Origin: DAOUFU01 sp034429275 | Lineage (GTDB): Bacteria; Chloroflexota; Anaerolineae; Aggregatilineales; Aggregatilineaceae | NCBI GenBank assembly: GCA_034429275.1 | Contig: DAOUFU010000039.1 | Location: 1 to 18,019, forward strand | Direction: 5' to 3' | Length of the DNA: 18,019 nt | Shown here: piece by piece, positions 1 to 7,200 of the stretch | Layout: the number at the start of each line of letters is the position of its first letter | Position numbering within the stretch: the first letter of the stretch is position 1 | The notes under the pieces: model-generated | Database searches by the model: none | Seen by the model: the letters and a program-made list of their open reading frames with translations, nothing else | What the model was told of the DNA's origin: nothing | Program-made: the position numbers and the translations under genes

Positions 1-1
1 C

Positions 2-1114
2 ATCCGCGCGCATGGCATCCGCAACGGCGCACAGCTGACGATTGCGCCTACCGGTACAATCTCCACCGTGACCGGCTGCGAGGGGTACGGCTGCGAGCCG
101 GTGTTCGCGCTGGCCTATTCGCGCTATGTGAACGACGGTGATAAGCAGATCACGCTGCAATATACCAGCCCCTATTTTGACCGCGCCCTGCGCGAGGCCG
201 GGCTGAGTGAGACGGCGATCCAGCGCATCATCGAGCGCGTCAACAAGACGGGCACCTGCCAGGATATCGACGAGGTGCCGGAAGCGATCCGGCGAGTCTT
301 TGTGGTCAGCGGCGACATCACCGCCGAGGAACACGTGCGGATGCAGGCAGCGCTCCAGGCCTTTGTCGATAACGCCATCAGCAAGACGGTGAATTTCCCG
401 GCGGGCGCGACGGAAGAAGACGTGCGCACCGTGTATAAATTGGGTTGGAAGCTGGGCTGCAAGGGCATGACGGTGTATGTCACCGGCAGCCGCGAAAAGG
501 TCGTGCTCGAAACGGCGGAGACCCGGCAGAAAAAAGAAGAGCCTGCCGCTCCCGCACCCCAGCAGATCAAGCTGTTCAACGAGGAAAAGAAACCGCGCCC
601 GCGTCACCTGGAGGGCAAGACCTACCGCGTGCAGACCCCGCTGGGCACAACCTATGTCACCATCAACGAGAATGGTGAGGGCAAAGGCCAGCCGTTCGAG
701 GTCTTCATGCACACCGCCAAGGCCGGGTCCGATACAGCGGCGGTTTCCGAGGCGATCGGGCGGCTGGTGTCCTACGTGCTGCGCCTGACTTCGCCGGTCA
801 GCCCGCGCAGCCGCCTGAAAGAAATCGTGCGCCAGTTGATCGGCATCGGCGGCATTCGTTCGATCGGCTTTGGCCCGTCGCGCGTGGCGAGCCTGCCCGA
901 TGGCCTGGCGCAGGTGCTGCAGGAATACCTGGACGAGAGCGAGCTGGATCACCAGGCCGTGCCGCCGGTCGTATCGGAACGCCAGCTTCCGCTGGCACTG
1001 GGTGAAAAGTCGGGGCGCACGCTGGGCGATCTCTGCCCGGAATGCGGGGCGGCCTCGCTGGTGCGTGAGGAAGGCTGCGCCAAGTGCTACAACTGCGGAT
1101 TCAGCGAGTGCTAG
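2..1114 (+). CDS. nrdJ: Vitamin B12-dependent (class II) ribonucleotide reductase, C-terminal part; 5' end outside window
   Basis: The reading frame is open from base 2, so the gene starts upstream of the window; 370 C-terminal residues are visible. Class II reductases make deoxyribonucleotides with adenosylcobalamin as the radical source and need no oxygen or separate radical subunit. The visible part begins with the barrel motif APTGTISTV followed by GCEGYGCEPVFALAY, a signature of the large NrdJ type. Further on come KTVNFPAGAT and GCKGMTVYVTGSR, then a TSCPD-like domain (about residues 205-310 of the fragment). The end is a Cys-rich zinc-ribbon-like tail (CPECG, then CAKCYNCGF and a final Cys). 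Such tails carry redox-active or metal-binding cysteines in this family. The active-site cysteines and cofactor region lie outside the window. The frame closes with TAG 32 bp before a GC-rich hairpin. Assignment is firm; only completeness cannot be judged. Confidence 0.95.
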   Translation: MRAHGIRNGAQLTIAPTGTISTVTGCEGYGCEPVFALAYSRYVNDGDKQITLQYTSPYFDRALREAGLSETAIQRIIERVNKTGTCQDIDEVPEAIRRVFVVSGDITAEEHVRMQAALQAFVDNAISKTVNFPAGATEEDVRTVYKLGWKLGCKGMTVYVTGSREKVVLETAETRQKKEEPAAPAPQQIKLFNEEKKPRPRHLEGKTYRVQTPLGTTYVTINENGEGKGQPFEVFMHTAKAGSDTAAVSEAIGRLVSYVLRLTSPVSPRSRLKEIVRQLIGIGGIRSIGFGPSRVASLPDGLAQVLQEYLDESELDHQAVPPVVSERQLPLALGEKSGRTLGDLCPECGAASLVREEGCAKCYNCGFSEC

Positions 1115-1145
1115 GCATCTGGCGGAGAGCGATGGAGTGATCAAC

Positions 1146-1169
1146 CGGGGCGGGGGTAACCTCGCCCCG
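1146..1169 (+). repeat. 24-nt hairpin with GUAA tetraloop, copy 1
   Basis: Left arm CGGGGCGGGG, loop GTAA and right arm CCTCGCCCCG pair over 10 positions, one of them G-U, and are closed by a GNRA-type tetraloop. It sits 32 bp after the nrdJ stop and could act as a transcript end or 3' stabiliser, although no T-run follows. An identical copy, which also shares the following T, lies at 1876-1899. Confidence 0.8.
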
Positions 1170-1568
1170 TCAATGGTCATTTCATCAATTATTCTCTAGT
1201 CCCACTTAACCTCGTTTCAAATAAGTCTTGAATGGGATGTGGGGCAACGTGGCATCTTGTTGGTTTTTTGGGGTGGGATCGGAAGCGAAGTAATCGTTGA
1301 CGCCTGAGCGTTGTTGCGAAATTGGCTTCAACGCTAGGTTTTGTTGTGTGTTGGCTGGGAGGAGGGATGATTATCGGGTAGATGCGAAACCGTGAAACAT
1401 AGTATGTCGAAAAGTCGGTGTGCCTGGGAAATCGGCACAGATGCCAAGGCAGCGCCAGGAGTGGCTGCTCCTGATAATGCGCTGCCTCGATCATCTCGTA
1501 CATTGCAGAGCTTAGCATGTGATCCTTGAGTTCACAAGTTATGCTTTGCACAGAAAAGGAAACGGAAC
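1170..1568. other. Low-GC stretch with no recognisable gene
   Basis: No convincing gene is visible in these roughly 400 bp. Sampled composition is lower than in the flanks: the block 1201-1260 is 47% GC, against 65% for 901-960 in nrdJ. A 128-codon minus-strand frame (1575-1189) overlaps it, but it has no family motif and no ribosome binding site that I can see, so I treat it as non-coding. The stretch may hold the promoter of the DUF2188 gene or a decayed gene; neither can be shown from the sequence. Confidence 0.5.
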
Positions 1569-1808
1569 ATGGCAAAACAAGGCAAGAATCAGTGGGTTGT
1601 CAAGCGCCCTGATGGATGGGCGGTTCGTGGCGAAGGCAATCAACGCGACACACGTCATACCAAAACGCAGCGAGAAGCAATCGAAATCGCGGAAGAGATA
1701 GCTACGAATCAAGACTCTGAGGTTATTGTCCAAAACCGTCAGGGGCAAATCCGAAGTAAGGACTCCTATGGTAGAGATCCGAATCCGCCAAAGGACAAGG
1801 AACACTAA
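1569..1808 (+). CDS. DUF2188 family small protein
   Basis: This 79-residue protein fits the whole DUF2188 domain. It has QWVVKRPDGWAVRGEGN at residues 8-24, a helix TQREAIEIAEEIATNQDSEV (33-52), and the typical tail GQIRSKDSYGRDPNPP (59-74). The function of the family is not known; these are small, charged, presumably cytosolic proteins. The start ATG follows AAGGA (1556-1560) at 8 bp spacing, which supports the start. No neighbour on the same strand is close enough for an operon. The gene is less GC-rich than its surroundings (block 1681-1740 is 45% GC), and the region that holds it is bounded by two identical hairpins. Both facts suggest recent acquisition. Family assignment is confident; function is open. 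Confidence 0.88.
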   Translation: MAKQGKNQWVVKRPDGWAVRGEGNQRDTRHTKTQREAIEIAEEIATNQDSEVIVQNRQGQIRSKDSYGRDPNPPKDKEH

Positions 1809-1835
1809 CGCTCAATAGTCAGTCGATTCCCACTG

Positions 1836-1870
1836 GATTCTCTGAGTTGAAAACAGAAACGCAGAGAATC
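1836..1870 (+). terminator. Stem-loop after the DUF2188 gene
   Basis: GATTCTCTG (1836-1844) and CAGAGAATC (1862-1870) form a perfect 9-bp stem around a 17-nt A-rich loop, 27 bp after the DUF2188 stop. There is no T-run after the stem, so it is at best a weak or factor-assisted terminator. Confidence 0.4.
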
Positions 1871-1875
1871 GTTCA

Positions 1876-1899
1876 CGGGGCGGGGGTAACCTCGCCCCG
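1876..1899 (+). repeat. 24-nt hairpin with GUAA tetraloop, copy 2
   Basis: This copy is identical in all 24 bases, plus the following T, to the hairpin at 1146-1169, 730 bp upstream. The two copies bracket the low-GC stretch with the DUF2188 gene in direct orientation. The rest of the 1809-2111 gap holds the stem-loop at 1836-1870, the short palindromic element at 1929-1978 and the leader of the next gene. Confidence 0.8.
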
Positions 1900-1928
1900 T
1901 TCGTTTCCATTGGCGGCAGCGAATGACT

Positions 1929-1978
1929 GGCCTCACCCCGACCTGCGCGCCTCTCTGCAGGCGCGTGGCGGTGAGGCC
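1929..1978. repeat. Short version of the CCTCACCCC/GGTGAGG palindromic repeat
   Basis: The terminal arms GGCCTCACC (1929-1937) and GGTGAGGCC (1970-1978) are perfect inverted repeats. Inside, CGCGCCT (1946-1952) pairs with AGGCGCG (1959-1965). The left half matches the left end of the 114-bp element at 15364 apart from one missing base, but the two other internal hairpins of that element are absent. Confidence 0.7.
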
Positions 1979-2111
1979 GGACTCTCCGCCCTAACGCGCT
2001 GTCAGGGCTTGCCCGCTCCCATTATTTGCGCGCCGGGGCAGGTGATGTTAAAAGAAGGTAGCGCGTGACCGGGCTTCAATGAGTGCGGTCAATCTCAGGT
2101 GGGAGGGACCT

Positions 2112-2759
2112 ATGAAACGCTGGTGGATCATCGCAGTATCGGTGATGGTTCTGGCGCTGGCGGCGTGCGGGGGCGGAGATGACGGTCGGCAGGCGACCCC
2201 GGCAAGCACCACCGCGCCGCCCATCGGCGGTATGCCCGGCAGCGCGACGCCCACCCCCGTTCGTGCCGTCCCTGGACCGACCTGGACGCCCGATCTGCCC
2301 GCAGCGCAGGCGACCGCCGCCGTGCTGGGTGTGGATGCCACCCTGCTCACCGCCGGGCGCAGCAAGCCTGCGCCGGAGGCGGCTCCGGAGGTGTTTGAAG
2401 CGCCGTTTTCGGTGGGCCAGTTCGTGCGCCAGGTGGTGCGCGGACGCGCCACCGCTCCCCAGGACGCGGGACACATGGCCATCTACCAGGGCGGCGGCGA
2501 CACGGTGGTGCTCAATGTGCTCTACATGCCGACCGCTGCCGAGGCTGTTACCACCGCGCGCTATGCGCTTGAAGGATCACACCCGGCGATGAGGCCCGTC
2601 TTCCTGCCGATTTATTCCCTGGAGCGTTCGTTCGGCATGGCCCAGGACCCGCAGGGCGGATACCTCGCCGCCTGGCCCAACGGGCGGTGGGGCTTCACTG
2701 CGCGTGCCGACAAGAGCAGCGCGGCGCTCAATGCGTTTCTGGCGTTCTTCCCCTATTAA
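2112..2759 (+). CDS. Putative lipoprotein of unknown function
   Basis: The start is set at ATG 2112, not an in-frame ATG 33 bp upstream, because GGGAGGG (2101-2107 area) lies just before it and the protein then begins with a proper signal sequence. The 215-residue product starts MKRWW, has a hydrophobic stretch, and ends the signal with lipobox LAAC, giving Cys19 as the lipidation site. A Gly/Asp and Thr/Pro-rich linker of about 45 residues follows, typical of surface lipoproteins. The globular part (about 95-215) contains YQGGGDTVVLNVLYMPTAAE and ends in LAFFPY; I do not recognise a family. The next gene starts only 7 bp after the stop, so the two are probably cotranscribed. The lipoprotein call is good; the role is unknown. 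Confidence 0.8.
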   Translation: MKRWWIIAVSVMVLALAACGGGDDGRQATPASTTAPPIGGMPGSATPTPVRAVPGPTWTPDLPAAQATAAVLGVDATLLTAGRSKPAPEAAPEVFEAPFSVGQFVRQVVRGRATAPQDAGHMAIYQGGGDTVVLNVLYMPTAAEAVTTARYALEGSHPAMRPVFLPIYSLERSFGMAQDPQGGYLAAWPNGRWGFTARADKSSAALNAFLAFFPY

Positions 2760-2766
2760 CCCTGCG

Positions 2767-3375
2767 GTGGGCGTGTGGCAGCGCTGGCGGCGGCGCGCGC
2801 TGATCGCGGGGGGCGCGGCTGCCGCGTGCGGCCTGCTGGCGGGTCTGGGGTTGGCGGCGGTGATCGTGCGCTACGGGCAAATTGACCGCGCCCGCCCTGC
2901 CGACGTGATCATCGTGCTGGGCGGCGGCTCTCCCTCGACCGAGCGGCGCGCGCGCCACGCCGCGACACTCTATGCCCGCGATCTCGCCCCTGTCCTTCTG
3001 TGTTCGGGTGGCTATCGGTCCGCGCCCGACGCGCCCACCGAAGCCGATCACTGTGCGGAGACTGCCCAGGCGGCGGGCGTGCCCGCTGCCGCCATCCTGC
3101 GCGAGACGAACAGCCTCAGCACGCGCGACAACGCCAGCGCCGCCGCCGACTTGATGGCAGCGCACGGCTGGCGCTCGGCGGTGCTGGTGACGGATGATTA
3201 TCACCTGTGGCGCGCGGCGTGGGTCTTCCGGCGGGCAGGGCTGAAGGTGTTCCCCAGCCCGGCCCAGGCGACTCAAGACGGGCCGCCGCGCGGTGAGTGG
3301 GTGTTTGGCCTGCTGCGCGAGATGGCGGCGGTCGGCTGGTACGCGCTCGACTGGCTGCGCGGGCAAATCTCGTGA
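2767..3375 (+). CDS. YdcF/DUF218 family membrane protein
   Basis: The 202-residue product has an Arg-rich N-terminus, one membrane helix (about 11-34) and then a DUF218 (SanA/YdcF-type) domain. Motifs in order are VIIVLGGG (47-54), LLCSGG (77-82), ETNSLSTRDNA (113-123) and VTDDYHLWRA (141-150), all hallmarks of the family. Members act at the cell envelope and have been linked to wall or lipid-carrier metabolism, but the reaction is not well defined. The start is uncertain. GTG 2767 gives the usual short basic N-terminus and lies 7 bp after the upstream stop; ATG 2731 in the same frame would overlap the lipoprotein gene by 29 bp. Neither has a clear Shine-Dalgarno, which suggests translational coupling to the lipoprotein gene. 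Family call is firm. Confidence 0.88.
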   Translation: MGVWQRWRRRALIAGGAAAACGLLAGLGLAAVIVRYGQIDRARPADVIIVLGGGSPSTERRARHAATLYARDLAPVLLCSGGYRSAPDAPTEADHCAETAQAAGVPAAAILRETNSLSTRDNASAAADLMAAHGWRSAVLVTDDYHLWRAAWVFRRAGLKVFPSPAQATQDGPPRGEWVFGLLREMAAVGWYALDWLRGQIS

Positions 3376-3418
3376 TTTTGGGGACAAATTTTCTCTACCT
3401 GTTTTGGATCGGATGCGC

Positions 3419-3424
3419 TACAAT
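3419..3424 (+). promoter_or_regulatory. Candidate -10 box upstream of the response regulator
   Basis: TACAAT, followed by G, lies 75 bp before the response regulator start in the 124-bp gap after the YdcF gene. No convincing -35 hexamer is seen at 16-18 bp. The same TAYAATG form recurs before several genes here. Confidence 0.35.
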
Positions 3425-3499
3425 GCTCGCCGTTTGACCGTTTGCCGCCGGGCGACGATTCCGCCCGGCGAACCCAGGTTTGGAGAAAATGACATCCTC

Positions 3500-3853
3500 A
3501 TGCATCGCATTCTCGTTGTCGAAGATGATCACGACCTGCAAGCGCTGTATCGCACGATCTTCAACCGGCTGGGGTACGAGAGCGTGCCTGCGCTGAGCAC
3601 CGCGGCAGGCATCGAGTATCTGTCGAAGGAAACGTTCGACCTGGTCATCCTCGATATGAACCTGCCCGATCAACCGGGCATCCGCGTGATCGAATATACC
3701 CGCGAGCATCTCAACGGCCTGCCAATTGTCGTCGTCTCTGCCAATGAGCAGTGGCGCGAAGACTGCGCCGCCCTGGGCGTGACGACATTTCTGCTCAAGC
3801 CGGTGACGCTCTCGCACCTCAAAGAGGTCGTTGCGCGCACCATCCAGGTTTAG
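3500..3853 (+). CDS. Single-domain response regulator (receiver only)
   Basis: This 117-residue protein is a complete CheY-like receiver with no output domain. The acidic pair is D9-D10 (in ILVVEDDHD), the phosphoacceptor is D52 (in VILDMNLPD), the switch Ser is S80 (IVVVSANEQ) and the conserved Lys is K100 (FLLKP). It should accept phosphate from a histidine kinase and work by protein-protein contact. No kinase is encoded in the window, so the partner is unknown. The start is ATG 3500 because the domain begins right there; GGAGAA (3482-3487) lies 12 bp upstream. The frame stays open upstream, but that part has no domain. A promoter-like TACAAT at 3419 suggests the gene is read on its own. 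Confidence in the family is high. Confidence 0.92.
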   Translation: MHRILVVEDDHDLQALYRTIFNRLGYESVPALSTAAGIEYLSKETFDLVILDMNLPDQPGIRVIEYTREHLNGLPIVVVSANEQWREDCAALGVTTFLLKPVTLSHLKEVVARTIQV

Positions 3854-3919
3854 GGCGTGTATTCAAAGTAGTACAATGCCTGCCACATCCCCAAGATAAC
3901 GAACGTCAGGGCTGCGGCT

Positions 3920-3958
3920 CCCCTTCTCCCTGGGGGAGAAGGGGCCGGGGGGTGAGGG
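3920..3958. repeat. Partial palindromic repeat (CCTTCTCCC hairpin plus GGTGAGGG arm)
   Basis: CCCCTTCTCCC (3920-3930) pairs with GGGAGAAGGGG (3934-3944), and the right arm GGGTGAGGG follows (3950-3958). The matching left arm CCCTCACCC is missing, so this looks like a truncated member of the repeat class seen at 15364 and 17607. The wider gene-free stretch 3854-4264 also holds a TACAAT at 3872, the inverted repeat at 3986-4066, a TACAAT at 4100 and the leader of the macroglobulin gene. Confidence 0.6.
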
Positions 3959-3985
3959 TTCGCATTCACAGTCTCGCCCCGCTTT

Positions 3986-4066
3986 CACACCGCCTGCTGA
4001 CGCCTGCCCACCGGGACCCCAGGCAAAGATCACCAACCGCCGATCACCCGTAGGGCAGGCGGTGTG
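3986..4066. other. 12-bp inverted repeat with an alternative pairing
   Basis: CACACCGCCTGC (3986-3997) is the exact reverse complement of GCAGGCGGTGTG (4055-4066). A second site, CGCCTGCCC (4001-4009), can instead pair with GGGCAGGCG (4053-4061), so the two left arms compete for one right arm. It lies upstream of the -10 box at 4177, so it would be in the macroglobulin transcript only if a promoter further upstream is used. Confidence 0.45.
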
Positions 4067-4170
4067 CGGGCGTTGCGCAGTTTGCCCCCCCGGATGGCCT
4101 ACAATGAAATCAGTCTCGCGGGCTGACTCAAGTCACGTCCCGGCGTGCGCCATTTCCCCCGCCGTCGCAC

Positions 4171-4182
4171 TTGCCCTATAAT
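4171..4182 (+). promoter_or_regulatory. Candidate promoter of the macroglobulin gene
   Basis: A perfect TATAAT (4177-4182) follows TTG (4171-4173) after 3 bp and lies 82 bp before the gene. No good -35 hexamer is seen; TTTCCC at 4153 with an 18-bp spacer is the best available. The leader would be about 75 nt. Confidence 0.5.
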
Positions 4183-4205
4183 GACAGGTAGATGGTGCTT
4201 AGGGT

Positions 4206-4228
4206 CGGCTCGGATCAGCCGCTTTTTT
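4206..4228 (+). terminator. Intrinsic-terminator-like hairpin in the macroglobulin leader
   Basis: CGGCT (4206-4210) pairs with AGCCG (4217-4221) around a 6-nt loop, then one C and six T follow (4223-4228). It lies between the TATAAT at 4177 and the start at 4265, so it could attenuate the gene or end a very short RNA. The stem is only 5 bp. Confidence 0.45.
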
Positions 4229-4264
4229 ATGATGGCGATTTTTTAAGGACACGGAGAGAAGACG

Positions 4265-7200
4265 ATGAGCAGACGACGCATCCGCTGGGTGAGTGCCTTC
4301 GGTGCGCTGGCCGTGGTCGCCCTGGCGCTGAGTTTGCTGGCGAATGGGCTGCCGGTCGCGCTGGGTGCACCCGGTGCGCAAAGCGAGGCTTTGCCGCCCC
4401 AGGTGTTCGATACGGTGCCGCTGCCGGGTGAGGAACTGGCCCTGGATGGCACGGTGACGTTTTTCTTCGACCAGCCGATGGACGCCGCTTCGGTAGAGGC
4501 GGCGTTTCGCATAGAGCCGGAAGTTGCCGGTACGCTGAACTGGCCGGATGCCTCGACGCTGCGCTTCACGCCGCAAGGCGCGTTCGCGCGCGCTGCCGAC
4601 TATACCTTCACCATCGACGCGAGCGCAGCCTCTGCCGAGGGCGTGACGATGGCCGAGCCTTTCGAGTTGACGCTGCGCACGGTGGGCTACCTGGAAGTGA
4701 CCGAGGTGCTGCCCGCGCCCGATTCCGAATCGGTGGCGGCGGACTCGGTGATCACGGTCATTTTCAACCGCCCGGTGGTGCCGCTGGTCTCCATCGAAGA
4801 CATGGGCGACCTGCCGCAGCCGCTGGTGTTTGACCCGCCGGTGAACGGCAAGGGCGAGTGGCTCAATACCTCGATCTACCTGTTCCGGCCCGATGTGCTG
4901 GTGGGTGGCATAAATTACACGGTGACGGTCGCTGCCGGGTTGGAAGACGTGACCGGCGGCGTGCTGGGCGAGCCTTTCTCGTGGAGCTTTGCCACACTTC
5001 CCCCGGACATCACCGAGATCGTGCCGCGCGATGGGCGTTCCGGCGTCCTGCTGGAGTCCCCGGTATCGGTGCAGTTCACCCAGCCGATGGATCATGCCAC
5101 AACCGAAGCCGCCGTCAAGCTGCTGCTGATGGGGACTATGAGCGCGAACCTGGAAGTTCCGGTCCCGGTGAGCGGGCAGTATTCGTGGAACGAGTCCTCG
5201 ACTCGGCTGACCTTCCAGCCCGACGAGATGCTCGAACTGGGATCAACCTACCAGTTGGTGGTAGACGAAATGATCGCGCGCAGTGCCGAGGGGGCTATGC
5301 TGCGTGAGGGGGCATCGAGCACCTTCACCACCGTGCCCTATCCGGCCATCGTCCGCACCTCTCCGGCTAACTACGAAGTCGATGCTTCGCCCTATGGGGG
5401 CTTCACGGTCTATTTCAACACGCCGATCGACCTGGAATCGCTCAAGGACAAGTTCATCGTCGAGCCGGAACCCTGGCGCGAGTATGACAGCTATTACTAT
5501 GACTGGAGCTACAGCTATACGCTGTCGTTCGATACCGAACCGAGCACCGACTATACCATCACCATCTTGCCCGGCATCAAAGATCACTACGGTAACGTGA
5601 TCCAGGAAGGTATGGTGGTCAGCTACCGGACCGCGCCCTATCCGCCGGAACTTGACATCCAGGCGACCGGGCGCATCGGCATGTACAGCGCCTACAAGCC
5701 CAGCACGCGCGTTTTTGTGACCCACCGCAACGTGAGCCGGATGGAACTGGGTCTGTGGAAGCTCGAACTGCCGGTCCTGGCCCAAATGACCGGCCCGAAC
5801 GGGTGGGACTACTGGTACGCCTACAGGCCGAGAGCCTATAACCTGCTGCGGCGCTGGACGGTAGACGTCAGCAGCCAGATCGATCAGCGGCGCTACGAGC
5901 TGCTGTATATCTCCGACAAGGGCGCGAGCGGCATCAGCAACCTGGAATGCCTGGGCGCGCCCGATCCCCAGGTGAAGGTGGGCGATGTGGTGATCGTCAC
6001 CCGCGAGGACGCGCGCCCGCTCAATGTGCGCGCCGAGCCGGACCTGGCCGCTACCGTCATCACCCAGGCGCTGCCCGACGAAACACTCCAGGTGATCGGC
6101 GGGCCGTTCTGCGAGGGTGGCTACCTGTGGTGGAACGTGCGGCTGAATAACGACCTGACCGGCTGGGCCGCCGAGGGCGATCCGTCGCATTACTACTTCG
6201 AGCCGCTGAGCGCCGCGCCGCAGGACCCCAATCTGCCCGCTGCGCCCACTGCTGCTCCCTATACGCCCGAAGCGCTGGCCCCCGGCGTGTACTACCTGGA
6301 AATCGACTCGCCCGAAACGCGCGATTTCTACAATGAGCCGAATCGCCATGTGCTGGTAGTGCAGTCGGCCAACATCACGTTGAAGTACAGCCAGGAGACC
6401 GCACTGGCCTGGGTGACCGATATGCAGAGCGGCGATCCGCTGCCCGGCCTGCCGGTGATCTTCTATAACAAAGACTTCAACCCGGTCGGCACGGCTACTA
6501 CCGACGCCGATGGCCTGGCCGTAGCCGACATCCCTCACCTGGTCGATCTCTACCTGCCGCTGTACGCCTCGGTCGATCATGAGGGGATGTTCGGTTTTGC
6601 CGTCGGTAACTGGTCTGACGGCATGGAACCCTGGATGTTCGATGTCTCCAGCGACTACCAGAAGGAAAACCTCTCGGTTTATCTCTACACCGACCGCCCG
6701 ATCTACCGGCCCGATCAGCCGGTGTACTTCAAGGGCATCGTGCGCGCGATGGATGATGTGCGCTTCAGCCTGCCCAATCGGAACAGCGTACCCGTCCAGA
6801 TTTTTGACGACCGGGGCGAGATTGTGTATGACGAGGTGCTCCCGCTCACGCCGCAGGGGTCGTTCTCCGGCGAGTTCAGGCTCGATCCCGAAGCGCCGCT
6901 GGGTTACTACCGGCTGATCGCCGACATCGCCAGCAACTCGCGCGAGGGTTTTGGCATCAGCTTCAGCGTGGCGGAATATCGCGCGCCGGAGTTCCAGGTC
7001 GAGCTGACCCCGGATGCCTCCGAAGTCGTGCAGGGCGATACCATCCGCGTGCTGGTCGAGAGCCGCTACTTCTTCGGCGGCGCGGTGAGCAACGCACAGG
7101 TGGCCTACAGCGTCGTCTCGCAGGACTACTACTTCAACTACACCGGCGATCAACCGGGCTACTGGTCGTTTGTCGATGAGAACTACGACTTCTACTCGCC

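Noticed and set aside
1189..1575. A 128-codon minus-strand frame in the low-GC stretch upstream of the DUF2188 gene
   Set aside because: No ribosome site, signal or family motif; the start overlaps the beginning of the DUF2188 gene. It could be a decayed gene but cannot be supported.
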